From NCBI RefSeq assembly GCF_001696615.3, contig NZ_CP032279.1, positions 3,162,001 through 3,226,000 on the forward strand: DNA of 64,000 nucleotides. Direction: 5' to 3'. The notes under the pieces were generated by a model. The model was given only the letters and a program-made list of their open reading frames with translations, made no database searches and had not been told where the DNA came from. Of this stretch, positions 7,724 to 17,302 are shown piece after piece; position 1 is the stretch's first letter, and the number at the start of each line of letters is the position of its first letter. The stretch comes from Acinetobacter sp. WCHAc010034. Its GTDB lineage: Bacteria; Pseudomonadota; Gammaproteobacteria; Pseudomonadales; Moraxellaceae. Position numbers and translations under genes: made by a program.

Positions 7724-10700
7724 ATGTCTAAGATGATTGAATCAGATATAGAGCAGATGGTAATAGAACAGCTTCAGGGCTTAGGCTGGACATATGTATA
7801 TGGTCCAGACATTGAGCCTAAAGCAGCACATCCATTAAGGCGTTATAAGCAGGTCATCTTAGAAAGCAAAGTCTTGGAAGCATTGCATCGCTTAAACCCG
7901 CATTTAGGTGAAGACAAATGCGTTGAAGCGCTCAAGCAAATTACGAATTTGCAGTCACCAGAGCTGCTCAGTAATAACCAAGCTTTTCACCGATTGTTGA
8001 CAGAAGGTATTAATCTTGAAGTCAGTAAAGATGGAAATACCCAGGGCGAATATGTTTGGCTAATTGATTTCGATAACCCGCAGAACAATGAGTTCTGGGT
8101 AGTCAGCCAAATCACCATTAAAGAAGACCGCTGGACACGGCGGCCAGACTTAATCCTGTATATAAATGGTTTGCCTTTAGTTGTTATCGAACTCAAAAAT
8201 GCGGCGGATGAAAATGCCACTGTAGATGGCGCTTACAATCAGATCCAGACCTATCAGGAGCAGATCCCGTCACTTTTTACATACAATGCTTTTAATATTG
8301 TTTCTGATGGTTTGGAGGCGAAAGCAGGCACAATCTCGGCAGATCTAAGCCGTTACATGGCGTGGAAGACTGCGAATGGCCAATCTAAGGCATCTAAGAC
8401 ACAGCCCCAATTAGAAGTATTGATTCAGGGTTTGCTGAATAAAGTAACTCTGCTGGATATGATTCAGCACTTTATCGTTTTTGAGTCGACTAAAGAAGAA
8501 GATGTTAATGGCTTAATCACCATTAAGTCCATTAAGAAGATGGCGGCATATCACCAATACTATGCTGTGAATGCTGCGGTGCTTTCAACGATCCGGGCTT
8601 CAGCGGTTAATGCCGAATCGAAGTCTGCTGAGGCTGCTCTGCAGCATCAAGGCCGGAGCAAACTGGAGCTGGTTCAGCAGCTGGCAGTTGGCGATAAGAA
8701 AGCAGGTGTAGTCTGGCATACCCAAGGCTCAGGCAAGTCTCTGTCTATGGTTTTCTACACAGGCAAAATTGTATTGGCCTTGGATAATCCAACTGTTGTA
8801 GTCATCACAGACCGTAATGATTTAGATGATCAGCTTTTTGGAACATTCGCAGCATCAAGCCAGCTTTTAAGGCAAACACCAAAACAGGCAGAAAGCAGGG
8901 AGGAACTTAAAAAGCTGCTCAAGGTTGGATCTGGCGGTGTGATCTTTACGACCATTCAAAAGTTCCAGCCAGACGATGGCGGCAGTGTTTACGAGGAGCT
9001 GTCCAACCGAAGCAATATTGTAGTGCTTGCAGATGAAGCACACCGTTCGCAGTATGGCTTCAACGCTAAAGAAATTGATGTAAAAGATGATGCTGGCAAG
9101 ATTGTCGGTAAACGTACAGTGTATGGTTTTGCTAAGTATATGCGCGATGCGTTGCCGAATGCTGCATATCTTGGATTTACTGGCACACCAATTGAGAAAA
9201 CGGACGTTAACACACCTGCTGTTTTTGGTAACTATGTTGATGTCTATGACATCTCGCAAGCCGTAGAAGACGGAGCAACTGTTCGCATCTTCTATGAAAG
9301 CCGCCTTGCAAAAATTAGAATTAGTGAAGAGGGTGAAAAGCTCATTAAAGAGTTTGATGATCTTTACTCAGAAGATGATTTAAGCCAACACCAGCAAGAG
9401 CGTGCAAAGTGGGCTAAGGTCGAAGGGCTGATTGGCAGCAAAGACAGGATCAAAGCCATTGCTCAGGATATTGTGACTCACTTTGAGCAGCGGCTGATTG
9501 CTAATGCAAGCCAAGGCAAGGGCATGATTGTAAGCATGTCCCGCAGAATTGCTGTTGACCTTTACAATGAGATCATAAAGCTGAAACCAGATTGGCATAG
9601 CGATGACTTAAATGATGGTGTCATCAAAGTCGTTATGACTTCATCTGCATCAGATGGGCCAGATATTGCAAAACATCATACGACCAAGAAGCAAAGACAA
9701 GACTTGGCGAAACGCATGAAGGATAACGATGATAAGCTGAAACTCGTCATTGTTCGTGATATGTGGCTTACTGGCTTTGATGCGCCTAGCATGCATACGT
9801 TGTACATCGACAAGCCAATGAAAGGCCATAATCTTATGCAAGCAATTGCACGAGTAAACCGAGTCTATAAAGACAAGGCGGGCGGTTTGGTTGTGGATTA
9901 CCTTGGTATTGCATTAGACCTCAAAGAAGCCTTGTCTTTTTATTCAGAAGCTGGCGGTAAGGGTGATCCTGCATTAGTGCAGGATGAGGCGGCAACAATC
10001 CTGCAGGAAAAACTGGAAGTACTTGAAGGGATTATGTACGGGTACGATTACAAAGAGTATTTCACTGCAAGCACCTCTAGGAAATTGGGAATCATTCTTG
10101 AGTCTGAAAATCATATTCTCGGGCTGGATCAGGGCGAAGGTAAAATCAGATTCCTGAATGCTGTAGCAGCCATGTCTCAAGCATATGCGCTTGCAACACC
10201 ACATCCTCTGGCGATGGAAGCAACTCCAGAGGTTGCATACTTTCAAGCCGTAAAAGCGCGTCTCGCTAAATTTGCAGGCGGCGGTGATGGAGCATCATTA
10301 ACGAATGCAGCGCTTGAAGCGAAAGTTAAACAAACGATTGATCAAGCATTAGTAACAGATCAAGTCGTAGATATCTTTGATGCGGCGGGAATACAGAAGC
10401 CAGACATTTCAGTCTTGTCAGATGAATTTCTGCAAGAGATGAAAGGTTATGAGCATAAGAATATTGCATTAGAAGCGCTTAAGAAGCTGTTAAACGATGA
10501 GATTAAGGCAAGGGCCAATCAAAGCGTAACCCAAGGTAAGAAGCTAATGGATATGCTTAAATCTGCAATCAAGGGCTATCAGAACAAGATCCTCACAGCA
10601 TCTGAGGTTATTGATGAGCTGATAAAACTTGCAAAGGCGATCCAAGAGTCAGATAAGCTAGCTCAGGAACTTAACCTGACGGAGTATGAATATGCTTTCT

Positions 10701-10969
10701 ATTCAGCGGTAGCTGACAATGACAGTGCCAGAGAGCTCATGCAAAAAGAGATCTTGCGGGAGCTGGCAGTTGTTCTGACAAATAGTATTAGAAATAATGT
10801 GACATTAGATTGGACTATTAAGGAAGCCGCACGGGCTAAGCTGAGGGTAGTTGTGAAGCGTTTGCTTAAGAAGTATGGTTATCCGCCTGATATGGAGTTG
10901 CTGGCAACTGAAACTGTGCTTGAGCAAGCTGAGCTATTAGCTGATGAATTAGTGAGGCATGCTGCATAG
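7724..10969 (+). CDS. hsdR: type I restriction endonuclease / translocase subunit
   Basis: HsdR (1081 aa) cuts DNA after ATP-driven translocation. The N-terminal nuclease domain has the PD-(D/E)xK core at about residue 155 (LPLVVIELKNAADENA). The motor follows: Walker A in HTQGSGKSLSM near 333, Walker B LADEAHRSQYG near 436, motif III GFTGTPIE, and motif VI QAIARVNRVY. A long helical C-terminal region for complex assembly completes it. Length is normal and no frameshift is seen. The start at 7724 has AGAGGGG about nine bases upstream. It is last in the operon. Confidence 0.95.
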   Translation: MSKMIESDIEQMVIEQLQGLGWTYVYGPDIEPKAAHPLRRYKQVILESKVLEALHRLNPHLGEDKCVEALKQITNLQSPELLSNNQAFHRLLTEGINLEVSKDGNTQGEYVWLIDFDNPQNNEFWVVSQITIKEDRWTRRPDLILYINGLPLVVIELKNAADENATVDGAYNQIQTYQEQIPSLFTYNAFNIVSDGLEAKAGTISADLSRYMAWKTANGQSKASKTQPQLEVLIQGLLNKVTLLDMIQHFIVFESTKEEDVNGLITIKSIKKMAAYHQYYAVNAAVLSTIRASAVNAESKSAEAALQHQGRSKLELVQQLAVGDKKAGVVWHTQGSGKSLSMVFYTGKIVLALDNPTVVVITDRNDLDDQLFGTFAASSQLLRQTPKQAESREELKKLLKVGSGGVIFTTIQKFQPDDGGSVYEELSNRSNIVVLADEAHRSQYGFNAKEIDVKDDAGKIVGKRTVYGFAKYMRDALPNAAYLGFTGTPIEKTDVNTPAVFGNYVDVYDISQAVEDGATVRIFYESRLAKIRISEEGEKLIKEFDDLYSEDDLSQHQQERAKWAKVEGLIGSKDRIKAIAQDIVTHFEQRLIANASQGKGMIVSMSRRIAVDLYNEIIKLKPDWHSDDLNDGVIKVVMTSSASDGPDIAKHHTTKKQRQDLAKRMKDNDDKLKLVIVRDMWLTGFDAPSMHTLYIDKPMKGHNLMQAIARVNRVYKDKAGGLVVDYLGIALDLKEALSFYSEAGGKGDPALVQDEAATILQEKLEVLEGIMYGYDYKEYFTASTSRKLGIILESENHILGLDQGEGKIRFLNAVAAMSQAYALATPHPLAMEATPEVAYFQAVKARLAKFAGGGDGASLTNAALEAKVKQTIDQALVTDQVVDIFDAAGIQKPDISVLSDEFLQEMKGYEHKNIALEALKKLLNDEIKARANQSVTQGKKLMDMLKSAIKGYQNKILTASEVIDELIKLAKAIQESDKLAQELNLTEYEYAFYSAVADNDSARELMQKEILRELAVVLTNSIRNNVTLDWTIKEAARAKLRVVVKRLLKKYGYPPDMELLATETVLEQAELLADELVRHAA

Positions 10970-11070
10970 GAATGGTGAACAGTATAGAGGAAAAATTCTA
11001 GAAACATTTCTTGAGTTTCTGCGCAGAGAGGAATTGTTTTCAGGCTCTTAAAATTAAAAGAATAAATTTT

Positions 11071-11113
11071 GGAGCTGCAGCAGGTTAACATTATGATAAT
11101 CTGCAGCAGCTCC
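11071..11113. repeat. inverted repeat downstream of hsdR
   Basis: Arms of 13 bases (GGAGCTGCAGCAG and CTGCAGCAGCTCC) match at 12 of 13 positions around a 17-base loop. There is no T run after it, so it is a weak candidate for transcription termination of the hsd operon. The rest of 10970-11259 shows no ORF. Confidence 0.5.
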
Positions 11114-11259
11114 CTTAGGTAATTATAAACTGCAGCCATTTATTCTATAATCTATGTGCATCGCTATTTACGGCAGTTGATGCGGTGTTTTAGCCCCATA
11201 AATTCACATCTTCTGAAAGCGCCATTGATCTAAAGCTCTGCTTCAAATAGGACTCAAAC

Positions 11260-11952
11260 ATGAAATATATGGAAATCAGAGATTTGATCGGGCAGGAGCT
11301 AAAAAAATATGCTGCCAATCAGCTGATTCCATCCGAGCGATATCTGGCGCTGAAATATGACTGCTCAAGGGAAACCGTCCGCAAAGCCTATGAGCAGCTG
11401 CGGGCGGAAGACAAAATTTATAAAGTCCAGAATGTAGGCTGGTTCGTCAGCAACAAAAAAATCCAATATTATCCAGCCTCAACGGCCAACTTTAACAGCT
11501 ATCTTAAAACACAGGGCTTTAGCGCTAAAACTGAGTTGATTTCAGCCAAGCAAATAGATTCATCATTTGAAGGCGCTGATGCTTTTGATTCAGAAATCCG
11601 AAAATCTGGTTTTTTTGAAATTATCCGCTTGCGCTACGCAGATAATGTTCCGGTATTGCTTGAGTATAATTATTTGCCTGTGGCCTTATTTCCCGGATTT
11701 TTAGATTTTGATGTCATTCCTTCAGTCGAAGAAGTGGTTAAAAACCACTATGCTTTAAAATACAGCAGCAGTCAGCTGAAAATAAAAAATACAGCAGCGG
11801 AAGCCTTTGGCGGAAAACTGCTGGGCATTCCGCCAAGCCAAACAGCCATACGCATAGAGCGGATTTCAAAGTCAGATAGCCAGGTGATTGAGTATGATGT
11901 CGAAATCTGGCCGCAAGACAAGATAGAAATGAATTTAGATATCAATGCCTAA
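11260..11952 (+). CDS. GntR-family regulator, HutC/UTRA type
   Basis: The 230-aa regulator has an N-terminal winged helix (residues about 1-65: LIPSERYLALKYDCSRETVRKAYEQLRAEDKIYKVQNVGWFVS) and a C-terminal UTRA ligand-binding domain (about 85-225). UTRA domains often bind small phosphorylated metabolites. The short N-terminus (MKYMEIRDLIGQEL) is typical of the PhnF/HutC group. A palindrome of the type these proteins bind lies 165 bp downstream at 12117, ahead of the kinase/receptor/permease genes, so it is inferred to repress or activate that cassette. The ligand is unknown; phosphate esters of vitamins or nucleosides would fit. Confidence 0.88.
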   Translation: MKYMEIRDLIGQELKKYAANQLIPSERYLALKYDCSRETVRKAYEQLRAEDKIYKVQNVGWFVSNKKIQYYPASTANFNSYLKTQGFSAKTELISAKQIDSSFEGADAFDSEIRKSGFFEIIRLRYADNVPVLLEYNYLPVALFPGFLDFDVIPSVEEVVKNHYALKYSSSQLKIKNTAAEAFGGKLLGIPPSQTAIRIERISKSDSQVIEYDVEIWPQDKIEMNLDINA

Positions 11953-12116
11953 CATAATTTAGCGTGCTGTTTTTAACCAGATATAATGAACAGGGAATAA
12001 TGATAATTTATTTGCGGGCCAAACAGCGCAGATTTTAAATCAATCAGAAAATTAATAAAAATAATTTTTTTATCGGATAAATAGTTTAAAAAAAGAATTT
12101 TATCAATAAATAATAT

Positions 12117-12128
12117 TGGTATGTACCA
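12117..12128. promoter_or_regulatory. HutC-type GntR operator palindrome
   Basis: TGGTATGTACCA: arms TGGTA/TACCA around a two-base centre, inside an AT-rich region (11953-12275) with no other ORF. HutC-subfamily operators described for PhnF and NagR/DasR-like proteins have TGGT...ACCA arms. The site lies between the regulator gene and the kinase gene it probably controls. No convincing -35/-10 pair could be fixed around it. Confidence 0.6.
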
Positions 12129-12275
12129 GTTATATCTACTACATTCCGCACTGTTTTTATCGGGTATTGAATGATTTATGACGCATAATTGCTGCTGCGG
12201 CAAATTATACCGCTTGAACTTAGTGTGCAAAAGCTTCTGTTTCAAGCCATTGTCTGCCGCAATGCATCAGGAAAA

Positions 12276-13433
12276 ATGCTGATGGCGGAACAGAGCCTTG
12301 GCCATGGCATGGGGGAAAGCCTTGAACCTAAAGATTGGAAAGACATATCCGCAGCGGACTTAGCGCAGCTGCAGCTGCTGTATCCGCAGCTGCAGGGGCA
12401 GGCGGCGGTGCTGTGGCGCAGCCCGCGCCCTTTTTCATCGGCCATGCTGATTCAAGTCAATCAGGCTGCCTATTTTATTAAACGCAGCCACAGCAGTTTC
12501 CGCACCGCCGCGGATTTAAAGCAGGAACATCAGCTGATTCAGCATCTGGCGGAACAGCGCCTGCCGCTCCCCAAGGTCATCTGTTCAAAAGACGGCGCTA
12601 CAGCGGTTGAACTGGATGGCTGGAGCTATGAGGTGCATGAGAAAGCGCATGGACTTGATCTGTATGCTGACCATTTGTCTTGGAAGCCTTTTTTCTGCGC
12701 AGCGCATGCCGCTAAAGCCGGCCAGATGCTGGCGGCGCTGCATAAGGCCGCAGAAAATTATCCGGCTGTGCAGGGCCGCAGCGCGCAGCAGCTGATTTCA
12801 AATCAGGATTTGCTGCTGAGCGATGATATTGCGCAGGCAATCCGCCAGCGCATCCGAAATAGCCCTGCTTTAAGCGCATATTTTGCAGATCAGGAGCTTG
12901 ATCAGGCTTGGCTGTCGCAATTGGCGCATGTGCATGAAAAGGTCAAAACGGCCATGCAGCGCGCGCCAAAAATCTGGACGCACAATGACCTTCACGCTTC
13001 CAATCTGCTGTGGAGCGAAAACAGCGATCAGGCTGAAATCAGCACTGTGATTGACTTTGGCCTAAGTGACTGCAATTCCGCAATTTATGATTTAGCGGTG
13101 ACGGTTGAGCGCAACTTTATTGATTGGCTGGCCTTAAATCAGACGCAGGACATTCATATTGATGAAGCCGGGCTGCAGGCATTTATTCAGGCCTATGCGC
13201 AGCATTCGCATTCTCTGCAGGAACTGGCTATTTTGCCGGAACTGATCAAAATTGTGCATACCGACTTTGCCGTGTCCGAGCTTGAATATTTTGCAGGCAT
13301 TACCCGCAATTTCAAGCATACAGACGCGGCCTACCATGACTGGCTGATTGCGCATACGGCCTGGTTTTTTAAGCCGCAGGGGCAGCAATTCTGCCAAAAG
13401 CTGGCCTTGCTGATCCAGCAGGCAGCGGCATGA
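12276..13433 (+). CDS. APH/choline-kinase-fold small-molecule kinase
   Basis: A 385-aa member of the aminoglycoside phosphotransferase-like superfamily. The catalytic loop is WTHNDLHASNLLW (the HxDxxxxN pattern) and the metal-binding motif is VIDFG, about 20 residues later. The frame is open further upstream, but ATG 12276 follows AGGAAAA and is the likeliest start (a second ATG follows at 12282). Substrate is not evident. Its place before a TonB receptor and a PnuC/PnuT permease suggests it traps an imported vitamin or nucleoside by phosphorylation, as thiamine kinase of the same fold does. It need not be an antibiotic resistance gene, and nothing here supports that role. Confidence 0.8.
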   Translation: MLMAEQSLGHGMGESLEPKDWKDISAADLAQLQLLYPQLQGQAAVLWRSPRPFSSAMLIQVNQAAYFIKRSHSSFRTAADLKQEHQLIQHLAEQRLPLPKVICSKDGATAVELDGWSYEVHEKAHGLDLYADHLSWKPFFCAAHAAKAGQMLAALHKAAENYPAVQGRSAQQLISNQDLLLSDDIAQAIRQRIRNSPALSAYFADQELDQAWLSQLAHVHEKVKTAMQRAPKIWTHNDLHASNLLWSENSDQAEISTVIDFGLSDCNSAIYDLAVTVERNFIDWLALNQTQDIHIDEAGLQAFIQAYAQHSHSLQELAILPELIKIVHTDFAVSELEYFAGITRNFKHTDAAYHDWLIAHTAWFFKPQGQQFCQKLALLIQQAAA

Positions 13434-13607
13434 TTTTTCAATATTTTGTGAATGCATCGGCTGCCGCCTATCAGGCAGCATTGCGCTTTTTGCGCCGCGC
13501 AATTCACTCCGCATTATTTCAATTCAATTTTTTTCAGCGCAAAACCGGCAGTGTGCATATCAGGCATTGTGTGAGCGGCGCTTTAGGGACAGACAGAAAG
13601 GTTAAGC

Positions 13608-15779
13608 ATGAATCTTCAATTTAAGCAGAATCCATTGGTGCGCGCGGTAAAAGCTGCGGTGATTTCACAGCTTTGCATCGCGCCTGCGGCCTTTGCCGCT
13701 GATGCCGTCAATACGCTGGACACAATTGTTGTTGCGGCGCCAAAGGCTGCAGCTGCAGAAAAAAATACAGTCGCGCTGGAAGGTTTCGGCACTCAGGAAT
13801 TAAAGAAAACGCCTGCTTCTATTGCCGTGGTCAATGCTGCAATGATTGAAAACCAGCATGCGCGCATTTTGGCGGATATCATTAAAAATGACGCCGCTGT
13901 CGGCGACAGCTATGCGCCGATTGGCTATTACTCCAATTTTGTATCGCGCGGGTTCACTTTAGATCTGGGCTCAAGCTATTTGCTGAATGGCCATGCGGTC
14001 CGCGGCGAACAGAATCTGTCTTTGGAAAATAAAGAGCGGGTTGAGATTTTAAAAGGCATTTCCGCGATTCAAAGCGGCATGTCGACGCCGGGCGGGGTGG
14101 TGAATTATGTGTCTAAGCGCCCGAAAGAGGTCAAGTCTTTGACTCTAGCCGCGGATGAATACGGGCAGTTTTCCGCAGCAGCCGACCTAGGCGGCTTTAT
14201 GGGCAGCGAGCAGCAGCTGGGCTACCGCGTGAATCTGGTCAATGAGCAGATCAACAGCTATGTCGACCATGTCGGCGGCAAGCGCTATTTGGGTTCTGCT
14301 GCGCTGGACTGGCAAATGACAGACCGTTCCAAGCTGCAGTTTGATTTGGAATCGCAGCGCCAGCAGCAGCGCTCAGTGCCCGGCTATCAGCTGCTGGACG
14401 GCAAAGTGCCGCAAAATGTGCAGCAGGACCGCTTGCTGGCCTATCAAAGCTGGGGCAAGCCGGTCACCATCGACAGCTTAAACACCAGCCTGAAATACAG
14501 CTATGCGCTGAATGAGCAATGGACGGCAAATCTAAGCAGCTCACACAGCAAAGCCAAAGTGGATGATTATTCCACCTTTGCCTGGGGCTGCTACAGCAGC
14601 GTTTGCCAGTACAGCGGACTGGGCAATGGCTTCGATGCGAATGGCAATTACGATATCTATGATTATCAAAACCCTGATGATACTTACGTCACCAATCAGC
14701 TGAAAGGCCAGCTACAAGGGCAGTGGTCACTGGCCAATACCCTGCATCATCTGAACTTTGAACTGGCGCAGACGGATAAGTCGCGCAAGCGCTATGACAG
14801 CGTGAATGAATCTATCGGTTTTGGAAACATCTACGAAGATACAGTGGATTTAAAGCCAACAACGGAACCCCTTGGCCCGCGCCATAAAGCCTTAGACAGC
14901 AAGCAGACGGCCCTAACTGTATCTGACCGCATTGAATTCGGCCCGCAATGGTCGGCGCTTCTGGGCGGCAAATGGATTCATTTGGATGAACAGGCTTATA
15001 GCAAACAAAGCGTGCAAACCCGCGATACTGATTTTGACAAATTCCTGCCGCAGCTGGCGCTGAGCTACAGCCCAACAGCAGATGCAACGGTGTATGCATC
15101 CTACGCCAAAGGCTTGTCGGATGGCCGTTCGGCAGCATGGTATGCAGAAAATAGTGATGCCATTTTGGCGCCGATTCATTCTGAGCAATATGAACTGGGC
15201 TATAAGCAGCAAATCAGTCAGTTCCTGTTCACGGCAGCGCTGTTTGACCTGCGCCAGGACAATCAATATACGGCGTTGAACCCTGCGGACAGCAAATACT
15301 ATTTTATTGAGGAAGGCAAGCAGCACAGCCGCGGCTTGGAGCTGGGGCTGTCGGGCAATTTAACTTCACGCTTGGCCATGCATAGCACTATGGCGCTGAG
15401 CCGTGTCCGTCTGGAAGATGTGTCCAATACGGCTTATTCAGGCCATCAAGCGCAGAATGCGCCGAAATTCCGCGCGGCCAGTTTTGTGACTTATGATCTG
15501 CCGCAGGTTGAAGGCCTGAAGCTGATGGCCGGCGGCCGCTACAGCTCAAGCAAATTCGCCAATAAAGAAGCATCAGCCAAAGTCGGCGGCTACAGCGTTT
15601 TTGATGCAGGCGCAGCCTATGCCTTTAAATGGAACAAAACTGATGCGGAACTGCGCTTCAATGTTGACAACCTTTTGAATAAAAAATACTGGCGCGACGT
15701 GGGTGAATCCGGCGGCGATGACTACTTATTCTTAGGCGCGCCGCGCACTGCCAGCCTTGCGCTGAAATTGAATTTCTAA
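13608..15779 (+). CDS. TonB-dependent outer-membrane receptor
   Basis: The 723-aa protein has a signal peptide (cleavage after ...APAAFA near residue 30), a plug domain (about 55-165) with VEILKGISAIQSGMSTPGG and VNYVSKRP, and a 22-strand-type barrel ending in KLNF with terminal Phe. By sequence style it falls in the ferric siderophore (FhuA-like) receptor group. Its neighbours are a kinase, a PnuC-type permease and an acid phosphatase rather than siderophore genes, so a vitamin- or nucleotide-like substrate is inferred. AAAGG lies seven bases before the ATG. It runs into pnuC with an 11-bp gap. Confidence 0.9.
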   Translation: MNLQFKQNPLVRAVKAAVISQLCIAPAAFAADAVNTLDTIVVAAPKAAAAEKNTVALEGFGTQELKKTPASIAVVNAAMIENQHARILADIIKNDAAVGDSYAPIGYYSNFVSRGFTLDLGSSYLLNGHAVRGEQNLSLENKERVEILKGISAIQSGMSTPGGVVNYVSKRPKEVKSLTLAADEYGQFSAAADLGGFMGSEQQLGYRVNLVNEQINSYVDHVGGKRYLGSAALDWQMTDRSKLQFDLESQRQQQRSVPGYQLLDGKVPQNVQQDRLLAYQSWGKPVTIDSLNTSLKYSYALNEQWTANLSSSHSKAKVDDYSTFAWGCYSSVCQYSGLGNGFDANGNYDIYDYQNPDDTYVTNQLKGQLQGQWSLANTLHHLNFELAQTDKSRKRYDSVNESIGFGNIYEDTVDLKPTTEPLGPRHKALDSKQTALTVSDRIEFGPQWSALLGGKWIHLDEQAYSKQSVQTRDTDFDKFLPQLALSYSPTADATVYASYAKGLSDGRSAAWYAENSDAILAPIHSEQYELGYKQQISQFLFTAALFDLRQDNQYTALNPADSKYYFIEEGKQHSRGLELGLSGNLTSRLAMHSTMALSRVRLEDVSNTAYSGHQAQNAPKFRAASFVTYDLPQVEGLKLMAGGRYSSSKFANKEASAKVGGYSVFDAGAAYAFKWNKTDAELRFNVDNLLNKKYWRDVGESGGDDYLFLGAPRTASLALKLNF

Positions 15780-15790
15780 GCAGGTTCAGT

Positions 15791-16369
15791 ATGTCGCATT
15801 TAGAAATCGCCGCGTTTATTTTGAATGTGCTGGGCGTCTGGCTGACGTCCAAACAGTACCGCATTTGCTGGCTGGTCAATATTGCCGCGGTTGTTCTCTA
15901 CATGATTATTTTCTATCAAGTGCATTTGTATGCCGATGCCATGCTGCAGGGCGTGTTTATCATCATGCAGCTGTACGGCTGGCTGAGCTGGTCGGGCGCC
16001 AGCCAAGCGCAGCCTGTGCATCCAGCTTATATGAATAAGGCGGTGATGGCGCGCAGCCTGCTGACCGGCACTGCGGCCGGCTTGCTCTTAGGCCTGCTGT
16101 TCTCGACTTATACCCAAGCTTCCCTGCCTTGGCTGGATTCCATGCTGGCGTCATTCAGCCTGGTTGCCAGCTACTGGGCGGCGCGCAAATATATAGAAAG
16201 CTGGGCGATGTGGTGCGTGCTGGATGCGCTTTATGTGCTGATGTACCTGCACAAGTCGCTGAACTTAACCGCATTTTTATACTTTATTTTTATCCTGCTG
16301 GCGCTGAATGGCTGGCGCATGTGGAAAAAGCAGTGGCAGGCCGGCCAGCAGGTAGCCGCTCAGCTTTGA
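15791..16369 (+). CDS. PnuC/PnuT-family vitamin (nicotinamide riboside or thiamine) transporter
   Basis: The 192-aa integral membrane protein has about seven hydrophobic segments and the family landmarks QLYGWLSW near residue 62, ESWAMWCVLDALYVLMYLHK near 136, and TAFLYFIFILLALNGWRMW near the C-terminus. PnuC-family proteins move unphosphorylated vitamins by facilitated diffusion and rely on intracellular phosphorylation for trapping. This fits the kinase gene upstream and the phosphatase gene downstream. Which vitamin (nicotinamide riboside, thiamine or another) cannot be fixed from sequence. No TPP riboswitch was seen upstream. It is probably co-transcribed with the receptor gene. Confidence 0.85.
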   Translation: MSHLEIAAFILNVLGVWLTSKQYRICWLVNIAAVVLYMIIFYQVHLYADAMLQGVFIIMQLYGWLSWSGASQAQPVHPAYMNKAVMARSLLTGTAAGLLLGLLFSTYTQASLPWLDSMLASFSLVASYWAARKYIESWAMWCVLDALYVLMYLHKSLNLTAFLYFIFILLALNGWRMWKKQWQAGQQVAAQL

Positions 16370-16462
16370 GCAAAATGCTTGACCGCCCAAGGCCTATTCA
16401 CTGCAAATGATGATGCGCCGGCAGGCAAAAACTGAAGGCTGAATTTGGAATTGAGACTGAAT

Positions 16463-17200
16463 ATGAATTTAACGCGAAAGCATGCATACACGGCGCTTTT
16501 GGCAATTGCGGCGTGTTCCGGCGCGCAGCTGCAGGCCAAAGAAGCGCCGAGCTGCCCTGCGGTGCAGCAGTACGGCATGAGCCTGAAATTTCAAAACCGT
16601 TCTGCAGAAGTTCAGGCGCTGCAGCTGCAGGCCTATAATCTGGCAGAGCACCGCCTTAAGGAAATTCTGCAGGCCAATCCGCAGGCCAAAAACCTAGCGA
16701 TTGTCACAGATTTAGATGAAACGGTTTTAGACAATACGGATGTTTTTGTCAATGATCTGAAGCGCTGTGAAGACTATACCAACTGGAAATCCTGGGATGC
16801 ATGGGAGCAGTCAGGGCAGCCGAAGCTGATTCCAGGAAGCCTGGATTTTTTGCAGTTTGCCGATCAGCAGGGCATTAAGATTTTCTATGTCTCTGACCGC
16901 GCTGAAAAATACCGTCAATCCGCCATGACGATGATGAAGCGGCTGAATTTGCCGCAGGTACAGAGCCGGCAGATTTTGCTGTATGGCACACCGAAGGAGC
17001 AGCGCCGTCAAAGCATCAGCAAGGATTATGAAATTGTGCTGCTGCTGGGCGATACCCTGCATGATTTTTCAGGGGCATTCAGCAATCAGCAGACCGCTGC
17101 CGAGCGCGCTGCAGCGGTGGCGCAAAACCGGGAAAAATTTGGCGACCGTTTTATTGTGCTGCCCAACGTCAGTTATGGCGCATGGTCAAAGGCGGAGTGA
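16463..17200 (+). CDS. class C acid phosphatase lipoprotein (HAD superfamily, e(P4)-like)
   Basis: The 245-aa protein starts at ATG 16463. It has a lipoprotein signal with lipobox IAAC (Cys18), so it should be membrane-anchored on the periplasmic or outer face. The HAD motifs of class C nonspecific acid phosphatases are present: DLDETVLDN (nucleophile D83, acid/base D85), FYVSDR, and LLLGDTLHDF. The Haemophilus homologue e(P4) dephosphorylates NMN so that PnuC can import the riboside. Here the gene follows a PnuC-family gene by 93 bp, so the same logic is inferred: strip phosphate outside, import, then rephosphorylate. It is followed by a terminator. Confidence 0.88.
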   Translation: MNLTRKHAYTALLAIAACSGAQLQAKEAPSCPAVQQYGMSLKFQNRSAEVQALQLQAYNLAEHRLKEILQANPQAKNLAIVTDLDETVLDNTDVFVNDLKRCEDYTNWKSWDAWEQSGQPKLIPGSLDFLQFADQQGIKIFYVSDRAEKYRQSAMTMMKRLNLPQVQSRQILLYGTPKEQRRQSISKDYEIVLLLGDTLHDFSGAFSNQQTAAERAAAVAQNREKFGDRFIVLPNVSYGAWSKAE

Positions 17201-17245
17201 TGCGGGTTATTGTCTAATCCTAAAATAGCTTGACGCTTTTGCAGT

Positions 17246-17277
17246 AAAACGCCTGATGAATTTCATCGGGCGTTTTG
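17246..17277 (+). terminator. terminator after acid phosphatase gene
   Basis: The arms AAAACGCCTGATGAA and TTCATCGGGCGTTTT pair with one wobble, around a short loop with a following T run. It closes the salvage cassette. Confidence 0.85.
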
Positions 17278-17302
17278 CATTTCCTCTTTAGCCAGTTGCA
17301 TT

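Noticed and set aside
12276..13433. Aminoglycoside resistance gene
   Set aside because: Only the kinase fold is shared; the context (vitamin-type transport genes) and the sequence give no support for drug modification.
13434..13607. TPP riboswitch before the TonB receptor
   Set aside because: Conserved TPP riboswitch segments (CTGAGA and the CCCTTTGAACCTGAT-like part) are absent.
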